Of a stretch of 24,892 bases of DNA, positions 15,188-21,842 are shown in pieces. The notes below the pieces were generated by a model that made no database searches, was not told the DNA's origin, and saw only the letters and a list, made by a program, of their open reading frames with translations. The stretch comes from JAWXBM01 sp034440115 (GTDB lineage Bacteria > Pseudomonadota > Gammaproteobacteria > Xanthomonadales > SZUA-36). Position 1 is the first letter of the stretch; the number at the start of each line of letters is the position of its first letter. The position numbers were made by a program, and so were the translations under genes. Location of the stretch: positions 1 to 24,892 of the forward strand of contig JAWXBM010000150.1 in NCBI GenBank assembly GCA_034440115.1. Direction: 5' to 3'.

Positions 15188-15802
15188 TTGGACTTTTCAA
15201 CCTGGCTCACGGTAATCGGCATTTGCTCTCTCGGGGCCATGTCACCCGGCCCTTCTCTGGCAGTGGTCATGCGGCACGCGCTCAATGGTGGTCGTCGCAA
15301 CGGCTGCATTGCTGCCATCGCCCACGGTTCAGGCATTGGCCTGTACGCCCTGCTGTGTATTTCCGGGCTGGCCGTGTTGATCACTACCTCAGCGCTATTG
15401 TTCAAATCCTTTCAATGGGCCGGGGCGATCTATCTGGCCTGGCTGGGTTTCAAAAGTCTGCGCGCAAAACCTGCCGAAGCCGGCCCGCTGCCTGCGGCAA
15501 CCACGGGTTCCAGCGCTGCTCGAGATGGCTTTCTGATCGTGTTCCTTAACCCCAAAGTCGCGGTGTTTTTCATAGCGCTGTTCAGCCAGGTCATCGGACC
15601 CGCTACACCGTGGCTGGAGCGTGGCCTGTATGCAGGCACTGCATGGATTCTTGATACGGCATGGTATCTGCTGGTTGCTGTTATGGTGACACAGCCGAAA
15701 TGGTTGGGAGCATTGCAAAAACATGCCGTGTGGATTGATCGCGCCTTTGGACTCATCCTGCTGGCGCTGGCAGCCAAACTCGTCGCGGAATCCCTTGGCT
15801 GA
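15188..15802 (+). CDS. LysE/RhtB-family amino-acid exporter
   Basis: Inner-membrane exporter of the LysE superfamily, which expels amino acids or their derivatives. The N-terminus has the conserved first helix with GAMSPGPSLAVVMRHAL and the NGGRRNG turn. It continues with IAHGSGIGLYALLCISGLA, IYLAWLGFKSLRA, FLIVFLNPKVAVFFIALFSQV (the NPK motif of the family) and a final WIDRAFGLILLALAAKL. The 204-residue length and six hydrophobic segments fit. The start is a TTG at 15188: the first ATG in frame (15239) would remove half of the first helix. No Shine-Dalgarno is obvious, so coupling to the upstream membrane-protein gene is likely. The substrate is not predictable. Confidence 0.9.
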   Translation: MDFSTWLTVIGICSLGAMSPGPSLAVVMRHALNGGRRNGCIAAIAHGSGIGLYALLCISGLAVLITTSALLFKSFQWAGAIYLAWLGFKSLRAKPAEAGPLPAATTGSSAARDGFLIVFLNPKVAVFFIALFSQVIGPATPWLERGLYAGTAWILDTAWYLLVAVMVTQPKWLGALQKHAVWIDRAFGLILLALAAKLVAESLG

Positions 15803-15819
15803 AGGGCCCCTAGAAACAT

Positions 15820-15871
15820 CAATTGAAAATACCAATTGAAAATACCAATTAAAAATACCAATTAAAAACTC
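15820..15871 (+). repeat. 13-bp tandem repeat, four copies, in a symporter leader
   Basis: Units at 15820-15832, 15833-15845, 15846-15858 and 15859-15871, each of the form CAATTRAAAATAC, with the last ending CTC. They stop directly before the AGGCGG ribosome-binding site (15872-15877) of the symporter. The array is AT-rich in a GC-richer surrounding and fills most of the gap after the LysE-type gene. Confidence 0.85.
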
Positions 15872-15886
15872 AGGCGGAACAGCCAC

Positions 15887-17299
15887 GTGAGCAGCATTGA
15901 TACCTCGATCGTCTTTATCTACCTGGCCCTGATGGTGGCCATTGGCTGGTATGCCAGCACACGCGCCAAGGGTGTGGATGATTACTACGTGGCTGGCCGC
16001 CGCCAGGGCACTTTCTCCATCGCCTGTCTGTGGCTGGCGGGCTGGATAGGCGGGGCTTCCATCATCGGCAGCTCTGGCCGCAGTTATGAAATGGGCATCA
16101 CCGGGGTCTGGTATGTTGCGGCGCTGGCGCTGGGCTGTTTGCTGTATGGGCTGTTCGCGGCGAAAAAAGTGAAACAACTGGGTGACCAGCACCAATTCCT
16201 GACTTATCCCGATCTGATAGAGCACCACTACGATCCACGCACACGCGTGGTGGCTACCATTACCACCGCGGCCGCCTACATCGCGTATTCGGCCGGGCAG
16301 ATGGCCGCAGCGGGCAGCATTCTGCAGGTACTGCTGGGTTGGGATTTCACTACCTGTTTGCTGCTGGCCAGTGCGGTGGTGGTGGTTTATACCGCGACCG
16401 GTGGTTACCTGGCGGTTGTCTGGACAGACTGGGTGCAGTTTATCCTGTTGATCACCGGTATCTGCCTGATTGGTCTGCCGCTGGCCATCCAGCAAACCGG
16501 TGGCCCTGCGGAGCTGGTTGAACAACTGCCGCCGGAGTATTTTCAACTCGGCACCTGGGGCTGGCCGGCCATCATTGCTTTGGTAGTGAGCATATCGTTG
16601 AGCTTCTTCACCGCGATGGACAGCTATACCCGCAGCTTCGCCGCCAAGAATGCGCAAGCCGCCCGCCGAGGTGCCTTGCTGGCGGTACTGTTCATGTTGC
16701 CGATTGCCGTCGCCGCGGTGTGGATGGGCATGTCGGCACAACTGCTCTTTCCTGGCATCGAGCAACCGGACACGGTGTTGACCACCTTCATTGTCGAGCT
16801 GTTTCCTGCCGGGCTGAAAGGACTGATGCTGGTGGGTGTGCTGGCGGCGGTGATGTCTTCGGCTGATATCTGCATTCTGACCGCCTCGGCCAACGTCACG
16901 CGGGATGTTTACCAGCGGTTTGTGGACCCGAATATCGCACCGCGAAAAATGCTGCGGCTGGGAAGCTTTGCCTCGCTGGGCATCGGTATTCTGGCCACCT
17001 TGCTGGCCTGGAAAATGCAGAGTGTGCTCGACATCCTGCTGCTGGCATTCACGTTGAATTCAGCAGCTTTGTTCCTGCCCACTGTGGTTGCTTTGGCTGG
17101 GCGTAAAGTCCACTCCAGCGCGGCCTTCTGGAGTATTTTTCTGTCCTTCAGCACCGTGATCGTGTGGTATGTCGGTGGCAGCCTGGAATGGGGCGGCTGG
17201 TTTGGAATAGATGCCCTGTGGCCCGGCCTGCTGGTTTCGGTACTGACGTTTACTGCGCTTGCCTGGCGCAATCCACGTGATGTGGCGCAAGCTGCATGA
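15887..17299 (+). CDS. Sodium:solute symporter family (SSS) transporter
   Basis: Inner-membrane sodium-coupled uptake carrier of the SSS family. GTG start at 15887, supported by AGGCGG nine bases upstream. The N-terminus (IVFIYLALMVAIGWYASTR, then VDDYYVAGRRQG) and GWIGGASIIGSSGRSYEMG are characteristic. Later come TYPDLIEHHYDPRTR, AAYIAYSAGQMAAAGSILQ, the TATGGYLAVVWTDWVQFIL signature region, AMDSYTRSFAAKNA and LAAVMSSADICILTASANVTRD. The 470-residue length and about 13 hydrophobic segments match. Its TGA stop overlaps the ATG of a 7-codon micro-ORF that leads by two ATGA steps to the aminotransferase gene, so an amino acid or related amine is a reasonable but unproven substrate. Confidence 0.92.
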   Translation: MSSIDTSIVFIYLALMVAIGWYASTRAKGVDDYYVAGRRQGTFSIACLWLAGWIGGASIIGSSGRSYEMGITGVWYVAALALGCLLYGLFAAKKVKQLGDQHQFLTYPDLIEHHYDPRTRVVATITTAAAYIAYSAGQMAAAGSILQVLLGWDFTTCLLLASAVVVVYTATGGYLAVVWTDWVQFILLITGICLIGLPLAIQQTGGPAELVEQLPPEYFQLGTWGWPAIIALVVSISLSFFTAMDSYTRSFAAKNAQAARRGALLAVLFMLPIAVAAVWMGMSAQLLFPGIEQPDTVLTTFIVELFPAGLKGLMLVGVLAAVMSSADICILTASANVTRDVYQRFVDPNIAPRKMLRLGSFASLGIGILATLLAWKMQSVLDILLLAFTLNSAALFLPTVVALAGRKVHSSAAFWSIFLSFSTVIVWYVGGSLEWGGWFGIDALWPGLLVSVLTFTALAWRNPRDVAQAA

Positions 17300-17319
17300 A
17301 CGTTACCTTCGCCCAATGA
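17296..17319 (+). CDS. Micro-ORF 1, 7 codons (MNVTFAQ)
   Basis: ATG at 17296 overlaps the symporter TGA (ATGA, 17296-17299). It runs seven codons to a TGA at 17317-17319, which itself overlaps the next ATG. It arises from a 20-bp tandem repeat of the aminotransferase start. No Shine-Dalgarno is present, so translation would depend on coupling. It may serve only as a relay. Confidence 0.35.
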   Translation: MNVTFAQ

Positions 17320-17339
17320 CCATTACTTTCACCCAATGA
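17316..17339 (+). CDS. Micro-ORF 2, 7 codons (MTITFTQ)
   Basis: Second 7-codon frame, starting on the ATGA at 17316-17319 and stopping on the ATGA at 17336-17339, where the aminotransferase ATG begins. Same repeat origin as micro-ORF 1. There is no independent ribosome-binding site. Confidence 0.35.
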   Translation: MTITFTQ

Positions 17340-18478
17340 ACGTCACTTTTGATGACGCACCACCTCCAGGCCATATCAACTTTGGTGTCGGCCAGCCTTC
17401 GGCTGATCTGTTACCGGTCAAGCTGATCGAACAGGCCAGTGCGGATTTTCTGCGCTCTGCCCAACCCTTTGAATTCAACTACGGCGAGAGGCAAGGTGAC
17501 CGGCGCTTTCGTGAATCGCTGGCGGGCTTTCTCAGCCGCCACTACGGCCAGCCAGCTCGATTGGAATCACTGCTGGTTACCAATGGCAATTCTCAGGCGC
17601 TGGCTCTGGTTGCTACCCAGTTAATCCAGCCCGGCGACACGGTGTTTGTTGCGGAACCGAGTTACTTTCTGGCGTTCAATATTCTGCGTGAACATGGTCT
17701 GAATATCGTCGGCATTCCCATCGATGAAGACGGCCTGATCATCGAGCAGTTGGAAACCGAATTGCGCCAGCACCGGCCAAAGCTGGTTTACACCATACCC
17801 AGTTACAACAATCCCACTGGCGTCTGCCTCAGCGCCGCTCGACGGCAGCGCCTGGTTGAACTGAGCCTGGAGCATGAGTTCATCATTGCTGCTGATGAGG
17901 TGTATCAACTACTGCATTACTTTGAGCCGCCACCCATTGCTTTTGGCAGCCTGGCAGAGCAGCAGGGAGAAGACGGCAGCATAGTTTCCATGGGTTCGTT
18001 TTCCAAAATCCTCGCGCCGGGTATGCGGCTGGGCTGGATACAAACTTCCAGGCCGCTGCTGAAGCGATTGATGGCCAACGGTGTGATCAGCAGTGGTGGC
18101 TCGCTGAGTCACTTCAGTTCACAGGTGGTACGTCACGCCATTGATCTGGGTTTGCAGGATCAGCATTTGCTGCATTTGCGCAGCGTGTATCGCGGCCGGG
18201 TTGAGGCCATGGACCAGGCTTTGCAACATCAACTGGGCGACATGGCTCGCTGGCAAAAGCCTCAAGGTGGTTATTTTTTCTGGTTGGAAATGCCCGAAGA
18301 TTTTGATGCCGTAGCTATGCGCCAACGCGCGCCCTCATTCCAAACCGGCTTCCAGGCGGGTATCGTCTCTTCAACCCAAGGCCAATTCGGTAACTTCATT
18401 CGGCTCAGCTTTGCGCATTACAACGAAAATCAGATTGATGAGGGTATTGCGCGACTGGCTGCGTTGTTTCAAGCCTGA
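17336..18478 (+). CDS. PLP-dependent class I/II aminotransferase
   Basis: Cytoplasmic fold-type I aminotransferase, closest by eye to the 2-aminoadipate/aromatic aminotransferase-like group of stand-alone enzymes. Motifs: INFGVGQPSADLLP at the N-terminus, NYGERQGD, TNGNSQALALVA (about 82-93), SYNNPTGVCLS (about 156-166), ADEVYQLLHY (about 186-195), SFSKILAPGMRLGW with the PLP lysine at about 224, and a C-terminal FIRLSFAHYNENQIDEGI containing the substrate-carboxylate arginine. The 380-residue length is normal. The start at 17336 is the third of three repeated ATGs and is entered through an ATGA overlap rather than a Shine-Dalgarno. Pairing with the upstream symporter suggests catabolism of an imported amino acid; the substrate is unknown. 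Confidence 0.9.
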   Translation: MNVTFDDAPPPGHINFGVGQPSADLLPVKLIEQASADFLRSAQPFEFNYGERQGDRRFRESLAGFLSRHYGQPARLESLLVTNGNSQALALVATQLIQPGDTVFVAEPSYFLAFNILREHGLNIVGIPIDEDGLIIEQLETELRQHRPKLVYTIPSYNNPTGVCLSAARRQRLVELSLEHEFIIAADEVYQLLHYFEPPPIAFGSLAEQQGEDGSIVSMGSFSKILAPGMRLGWIQTSRPLLKRLMANGVISSGGSLSHFSSQVVRHAIDLGLQDQHLLHLRSVYRGRVEAMDQALQHQLGDMARWQKPQGGYFFWLEMPEDFDAVAMRQRAPSFQTGFQAGIVSSTQGQFGNFIRLSFAHYNENQIDEGIARLAALFQA

Positions 18479-18493
18479 GCCACTTATGTCCGC

Positions 18494-18683
18494 TAGTCCG
18501 TCATTCCGGCTCCTCAATAGTCCGTCATCCCGGCTCCTCAATAGTCCGTCATCCCGGACTTGATCCGGGATCCAATACACCCCGAGCAATAACCAGTACA
18601 TGGATGCCGGATCAAGTCCGGCATGACGGAGGGGATTCCGGCTTCCCGGATCGGGTCCAGGACAAGAGGGGGCCGGGATGACG
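18494..18683. repeat. REP-like element with 24-bp left-end amplification
   Basis: Tandem 24-bp units at 18494-18517 and 18518-18541 lead into the core palindromic element 18547-18628 (CGTCATCCCGGACTTGATCC ... ATGACG). A further right-end-like CCGGGATGACG ends near 18682. The block starts 15 bases after the aminotransferase stop. Short ORFs with IPDQVRDD inside it are repeat-derived. Confidence 0.82.
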
Positions 18684-18748
18684 GATTAGCGAGTTCGGGA
18701 TGCCACAGTAGATGGCCGCGCAGTATCCCAGCGTGATATAAACTCGCC

Positions 18749-19378
18749 ATGAGCTTCGTACGCAAATCATTCCCCGTTGGCCCCCTGCAGTGCAATTGCA
18801 CTGTGCTCGGTGATACCGAAACCGGCTTGGGTTACGTATTCGACCCCGGCGGCAACGCCGACAAAATCATGGCAACGGTTAAGCAACTCGGGCTGAAAAT
18901 CGTCGGCCTGGTGCACACCCATGCCCACCTGGATCATTTTTTGGCAGCGGGTGAAATCCGTCGTCAAACTGGGGCACCCATCTGGCTGCATCGTTCAGAT
19001 GAATATCTGTGGAAAGCCCTGGAACAGCAGTGCAAAGCATTTGGCGTGCCTTTCACGCCGCAGCCCGACCCGGATCACTGGCTGGAAGACGAACAACCTC
19101 TCGAGTGCGGTGGAAGTTGCATCCACACACCAGGGCATACCCCAGGTTCCAGCAGTTTTTATTTTGAAGATGCAAAACTTTTAATTGCCGGCGACACACT
19201 TTTTCTGGGCTCAGTGGGCCGCACCGACTTTCCCGGCGGTGATCCGCGCTTGATCAAATCATCAATCCAGCAACGCCTGTACACCCTCGATGAAAGCGCA
19301 GCCGTTGTTACCGGCCACGGCCCGGAAACCAGCATCGGCCATGAAATGCGCCATAACGCCTTTGTGCGGGCACATTGA
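18749..19378 (+). CDS. Metallo-beta-lactamase-fold hydrolase, YcbL / glyoxalase II-like
   Basis: Cytoplasmic two-metal hydrolase of the MBL superfamily, resembling the short YcbL type-II glyoxalase-like proteins. The N-terminus FPVGPLQCNCTVLGD is typical. The metal motif HTHAHLDH is at about 56-63, followed by HTPGHTPGSSSFYF (next His ligand), LIAGDTLFLGSVGRTDFPGGD (bridging Asp) and VVTGHGPETSIGHE (last His). The 209 residues lack the C-terminal helical substrate domain of full glyoxalase II, as in YcbL. It may act on S-lactoylglutathione or another thioester. A terminator-like hairpin follows the stop, and repeats lie just upstream, so it is probably a single-gene unit. Confidence 0.9.
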   Translation: MSFVRKSFPVGPLQCNCTVLGDTETGLGYVFDPGGNADKIMATVKQLGLKIVGLVHTHAHLDHFLAAGEIRRQTGAPIWLHRSDEYLWKALEQQCKAFGVPFTPQPDPDHWLEDEQPLECGGSCIHTPGHTPGSSSFYFEDAKLLIAGDTLFLGSVGRTDFPGGDPRLIKSSIQQRLYTLDESAAVVTGHGPETSIGHEMRHNAFVRAH

Positions 19379-19384
19379 GTGAAC

Positions 19385-19425
19385 GGGGCACATTAATTTG
19401 ATTTAATGTGCTTGTCCCCATTTTT
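19385..19425 (+). terminator. Intrinsic terminator of the MBL-fold gene
   Basis: GCACATTAA (19388-19396) pairs with TTAATGTGC (19403-19411) around TTTGAT. An outer GGGG/CCCC match surrounds the stem with a TTGT bulge, followed by ATTTTT at 19420-19425. It lies seven bases after the stop codon, and the U-run favours the plus strand. Confidence 0.7.
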
Positions 19426-19426
19426 C

Positions 19427-20116
19427 TCAGTGCGACGAAAAGCGATAGCCCACACCCTGCACTGTGACGATAAAGCGCGGGTCGGCCGGGTCATCGCCCA
19501 GTTTTTGCCGCAGCTGGCCAACCAGCACCCGCAGGTAATGCGTTTCGTCCTGCTGAGCGGGCCCCCATACCTCGCGGAGGATGTGCTGATGGGTGAGCAC
19601 TTGTCCGCGATTGACCGCAATCAGCTTTAACAGGTCATATTCTTTTTTGGTGAGGTGGATTGTCTCACCATCCACCTCTACCTCATGTTGTGCCAGATTC
19701 AGCCTCAGGCCCTGCAATTCGAGCACCGGGGACTCCCGCGTATCATCCAGATTACGCAGCACCACGCGAATTCTGGCCATCAGTTCGCTGATGCCAAAAG
19801 GTTTTGTAACGTAGTCATTGGCGCCCGCGTCCAGCGCCAGTACCTTGGCGGATTCCGAACGCTCCACTGATACCACAATGATGGGCACCTGCGACCACTC
19901 GCGCACACGGGAAATGAATTCATGACCGGTCAAATCCGGCAGACCCAGATCCAATACGATCAGGTCGGGCCGGACGGTGGCGCAGAGCTCCAGGCCAGCG
20001 GCCGCCAGTCGGGCTTCGTGCACCGTGTAACCGTGGGATTCCAGGCTGATCCTGAGAAACTTTCGAATCTGCGGCTCGTCTTCGACCACCAGAATGGAAC
20101 GCGCAGCGTCTGTCAT
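19427..20116 (-). CDS. kdpE: KdpE-like OmpR-family response regulator
   Basis: Two-domain DNA-binding response regulator. Receiver: ILVVEDEPQIRKFLRISLE with the acidic pocket, phospho-acceptor Asp56 in LIVLDLGLPD, SVERSESAKVLALDAGANDY, and Lys105 in TKPFG. The C-terminal winged helix has LTKKEYDLLKLIAVNRGQVL, THQHILREVWG and YLRVLVGQLRQKLGDDP. This string (with AQQDETHYLRVLVGQLR) is typical of KdpE. The ATG at 20116 overlaps the kinase stop by four bases (ATGA), so the two proteins are made together. In known systems KdpE activates kdpFABC; here the nearby potassium gene is trkH, across the divergent promoter region. The gene is intact at 229 residues. Confidence 0.88.
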   Translation of the reverse strand: MTDAARSILVVEDEPQIRKFLRISLESHGYTVHEARLAAAGLELCATVRPDLIVLDLGLPDLTGHEFISRVREWSQVPIIVVSVERSESAKVLALDAGANDYVTKPFGISELMARIRVVLRNLDDTRESPVLELQGLRLNLAQHEVEVDGETIHLTKKEYDLLKLIAVNRGQVLTHQHILREVWGPAQQDETHYLRVLVGQLRQKLGDDPADPRFIVTVQGVGYRFSSH

Positions 20117-21681
20117 GACTCACCATTCGCGCCCAGGCGCTCCAACTCAGCGGTATGCTGGGGTAGCGAAACAAGCATGCAGGTGCCTTGGCCGTTGCAC
20201 CCATCTTCAACCCGCACCGTTCCGCCATGGGCGGCTACCATGCCCCGACAGATTGCCAGGCCCAAGCCGGTGCCGCGCAGCCTGCCCCAATCGCCATGAT
20301 CAACGGTGTAAAACATGTCAAATATCTTTTCGCGTTCAGCCTGAGGAATGCCCGGACCCTGGTCACACAATTGAATTTCCAACTGGCCAGCATGGGAACG
20401 CGCGGTAATCCTGACCTCGCCGTCTTCGGGGGAAAAGCGGATGGCATTATCGAGCAGATTCACCAGTGCCTGTTCAATCAGGGCACCATGTACCCACAAG
20501 AGCGGGATCTCTCCTTCAAAGTTGATCACCAGTGAAATTTTCTTGAGTGCATCGCGCAAGCGGTTAGCCGCGCTATAAACAATATCCTGCACATCCACCC
20601 AGTCCCGTCTCAGAGTCAAGCCACCTTGGCCAAGACGAGTCATGTCGAGCAGATTCTGAATGTGACGATCCAGCCTCTGAGCTTCATCAACCACAGCGGC
20701 CAGCAGTTCAGTGCGGTTCTGCTGGCTGAATGACTCCCCATATTCCAACAGGCTGGTGGTAGACCCGATGATGGTGGCCAGCGGCGTGCGCAGATCGTGC
20801 GAAATGGAGGAAAGCAATGCCGAACGCAATTGTTCGGTTTCCGAAACCAGTTTCGCGTCTTCCAGCTTGGCTACCAGATGGGTGCGATCCAGAGCGACTG
20901 CCGCCTGGTCGCAGAGGTTGCGGGCCAGATTGCGATGTTCTTCATCCAGGGCGCCGTTCACAGCTACTAAACCCAGCGGCTTGGAAACGGTGGCCAGCGG
21001 TAAAAGTTTCCATGAGTCATTGACTTGTATGGGTTCGTTCAGATTTTTCGACGCATTGACCAGCATTTCCTCTCGCAATGTCGAGCAATCACCCATTCGG
21101 GCCTTCCATTCGAGCGGTTCGCCTTCTTCAGCAATGTATACCGCAACTGCCGAATCCAATGAACTCGAAAGATGTGCGGCCAGAAGATCCAGCACTTCCT
21201 GCGAACCCACCGCTGAGGACATCTGGCGGCTGAAAGCGTAGAGGTTCTCGATGCGCTGCAGCGAAGCCTCGCGTTTATCCATTTCTGTGTGCATTCGCGC
21301 AGCAAGCTTGCCCGTAATCGCTGCCATTACAAGAAAAAATGCCAGCGTGGCCAAGTCACCTTCACTGGTAACTTCGAAGGTGTAGTGCGGAATGGTGAAA
21401 AAGAAGTTATAGGTAAGAAAACTCAGGACACTGGCAAACAGGGACGGGCCCAGGCCTGCCTTGGCCGACACGATCAGCACCACGGTCAGGAACAACAGCG
21501 ACAGGCTGGCGTGCGGAAGAATCCGATTCAAACCAAAAGCCAACACCACCGTTATGAAAACCACGCCGACCACCGCCAGATAGACCAGTGGTTTCGGCAG
21601 CACAGAAGGCGATTGAAACGCATTTCTGATCCGGGACGGCTTCACGCTAGAAGTGTTCCAGTTTCCGAATTGGGTGGACAT
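20113..21681 (-). CDS. KdpD-like sensor histidine kinase lacking the N-terminal KdpD/Usp domains
   Basis: Membrane kinase matching the C-terminal half of KdpD. In order: three to four closely spaced helices of the DUF4118 type (about 32-125, including LSLLFLTVVLIVSAKAGLGP and FLTYNFFFTIPHYTF), a GAF-like region (about 155-265), then HisKA with SSISHDLRTPLATIIGSTTS (His295), the N box LLDNAIRFSPEDG, DQGPGIP and GTGLGLAICRGMV. Full-length KdpD is about 895 residues; this has 522, so the cytoplasmic N-terminal sensor and Usp domains are absent. The ATG at 21681 lacks a well-placed ribosome-binding site. The good AGGAG site serves an ATG at 21689 in another frame. A GTG at 21645 is an alternative start. 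Confidence 0.85.
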   Translation of the reverse strand: MSTQFGNWNTSSVKPSRIRNAFQSPSVLPKPLVYLAVVGVVFITVVLAFGLNRILPHASLSLLFLTVVLIVSAKAGLGPSLFASVLSFLTYNFFFTIPHYTFEVTSEGDLATLAFFLVMAAITGKLAARMHTEMDKREASLQRIENLYAFSRQMSSAVGSQEVLDLLAAHLSSSLDSAVAVYIAEEGEPLEWKARMGDCSTLREEMLVNASKNLNEPIQVNDSWKLLPLATVSKPLGLVAVNGALDEEHRNLARNLCDQAAVALDRTHLVAKLEDAKLVSETEQLRSALLSSISHDLRTPLATIIGSTTSLLEYGESFSQQNRTELLAAVVDEAQRLDRHIQNLLDMTRLGQGGLTLRRDWVDVQDIVYSAANRLRDALKKISLVINFEGEIPLLWVHGALIEQALVNLLDNAIRFSPEDGEVRITARSHAGQLEIQLCDQGPGIPQAEREKIFDMFYTVDHGDWGRLRGTGLGLAICRGMVAAHGGTVRVEDGCNGQGTCMLVSLPQHTAELERLGANGES

Positions 21682-21689
21682 TTCGACAT
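21642..21689 (-). CDS. Upstream ORF of 15 codons at the KdpD-like gene start
   Basis: AGGAG (21702-21698) stands eight bases before an ATG at 21689, an ideal distance. The frame encodes MSKCPPNSETGTLLA and stops with TGA at 21644-21642. That stop overlaps a GTG (21645-21643) that is in frame with the kinase, giving a GTGA junction. It could be a leader peptide that couples translation to the kinase at 21645. Coding is inferred only from the ribosome-binding site and the overlap. Confidence 0.4.
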   Translation of the reverse strand: MSKCPPNSETGTLLA

Positions 21690-21723
21690 TATGCGATCTC
21701 CTGTCTGTGGCAAAAAATAAATT

Positions 21724-21755
21724 TCACATAAAATTCTTATGATTATTTTATGTGA
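21724..21755. promoter_or_regulatory. Inverted repeat in the kdpD-like/trkH divergent region
   Basis: TCACATAAAAT (21724-21734) and ATTTTATGTGA (21745-21755) are perfect 11-base arms around a 10-base spacer. The repeat sits in the AT-rich centre of the 161-bp gap between divergent starts. The centre-to-centre distance, about two helical turns, suits a dimeric regulator. The binding protein is unknown; the adjacent KdpE-like regulator is a candidate. Confidence 0.55.
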
Positions 21756-21842
21756 CCAGAATTATTGCTCTGCCGATAATTCACTCATGAGTTCCAGTGT
21801 TTCCAAAAGCACAAAAAGGTCGCAGTCTGGCAGGTCAAGGCA

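Larger units (their letters stand above)
17296..17350 (+). repeat. 20-bp tandem triplication of a gene start
   Basis: Three copies start at 17296, 17316 and 17336, each beginning with ATG. In the first 15 bases, copies 1 and 3 differ only at three third-codon positions (GTT/GTC, ACC/ACT, TTC/TTT) and both encode MNVTF. Copy 2 encodes MTITF. The third copy diverges after about 15 bases and continues as the aminotransferase. Confidence 0.85.

Noticed and set aside
13477..15405. 642-codon open frame extending the sugar dehydrogenase upstream
   Set aside because: The first 250 or so codons are antisense to the small membrane protein and the LysE exporter, have no domain character, and precede a clear signal peptide. 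Only the part to about 14637 is taken.
15395..16765. 456-codon minus-strand ORF
   Set aside because: It is antisense to the LysE exporter and SSS symporter, is rich in His/Gln/Arg as codon-bias shadows are, and crosses a tandem repeat. No family is recognisable.
20711..21241. 176-codon plus-strand ORF
   Set aside because: It is antisense to the KdpD-like kinase and Ser/Arg-rich, as expected of a shadow frame.
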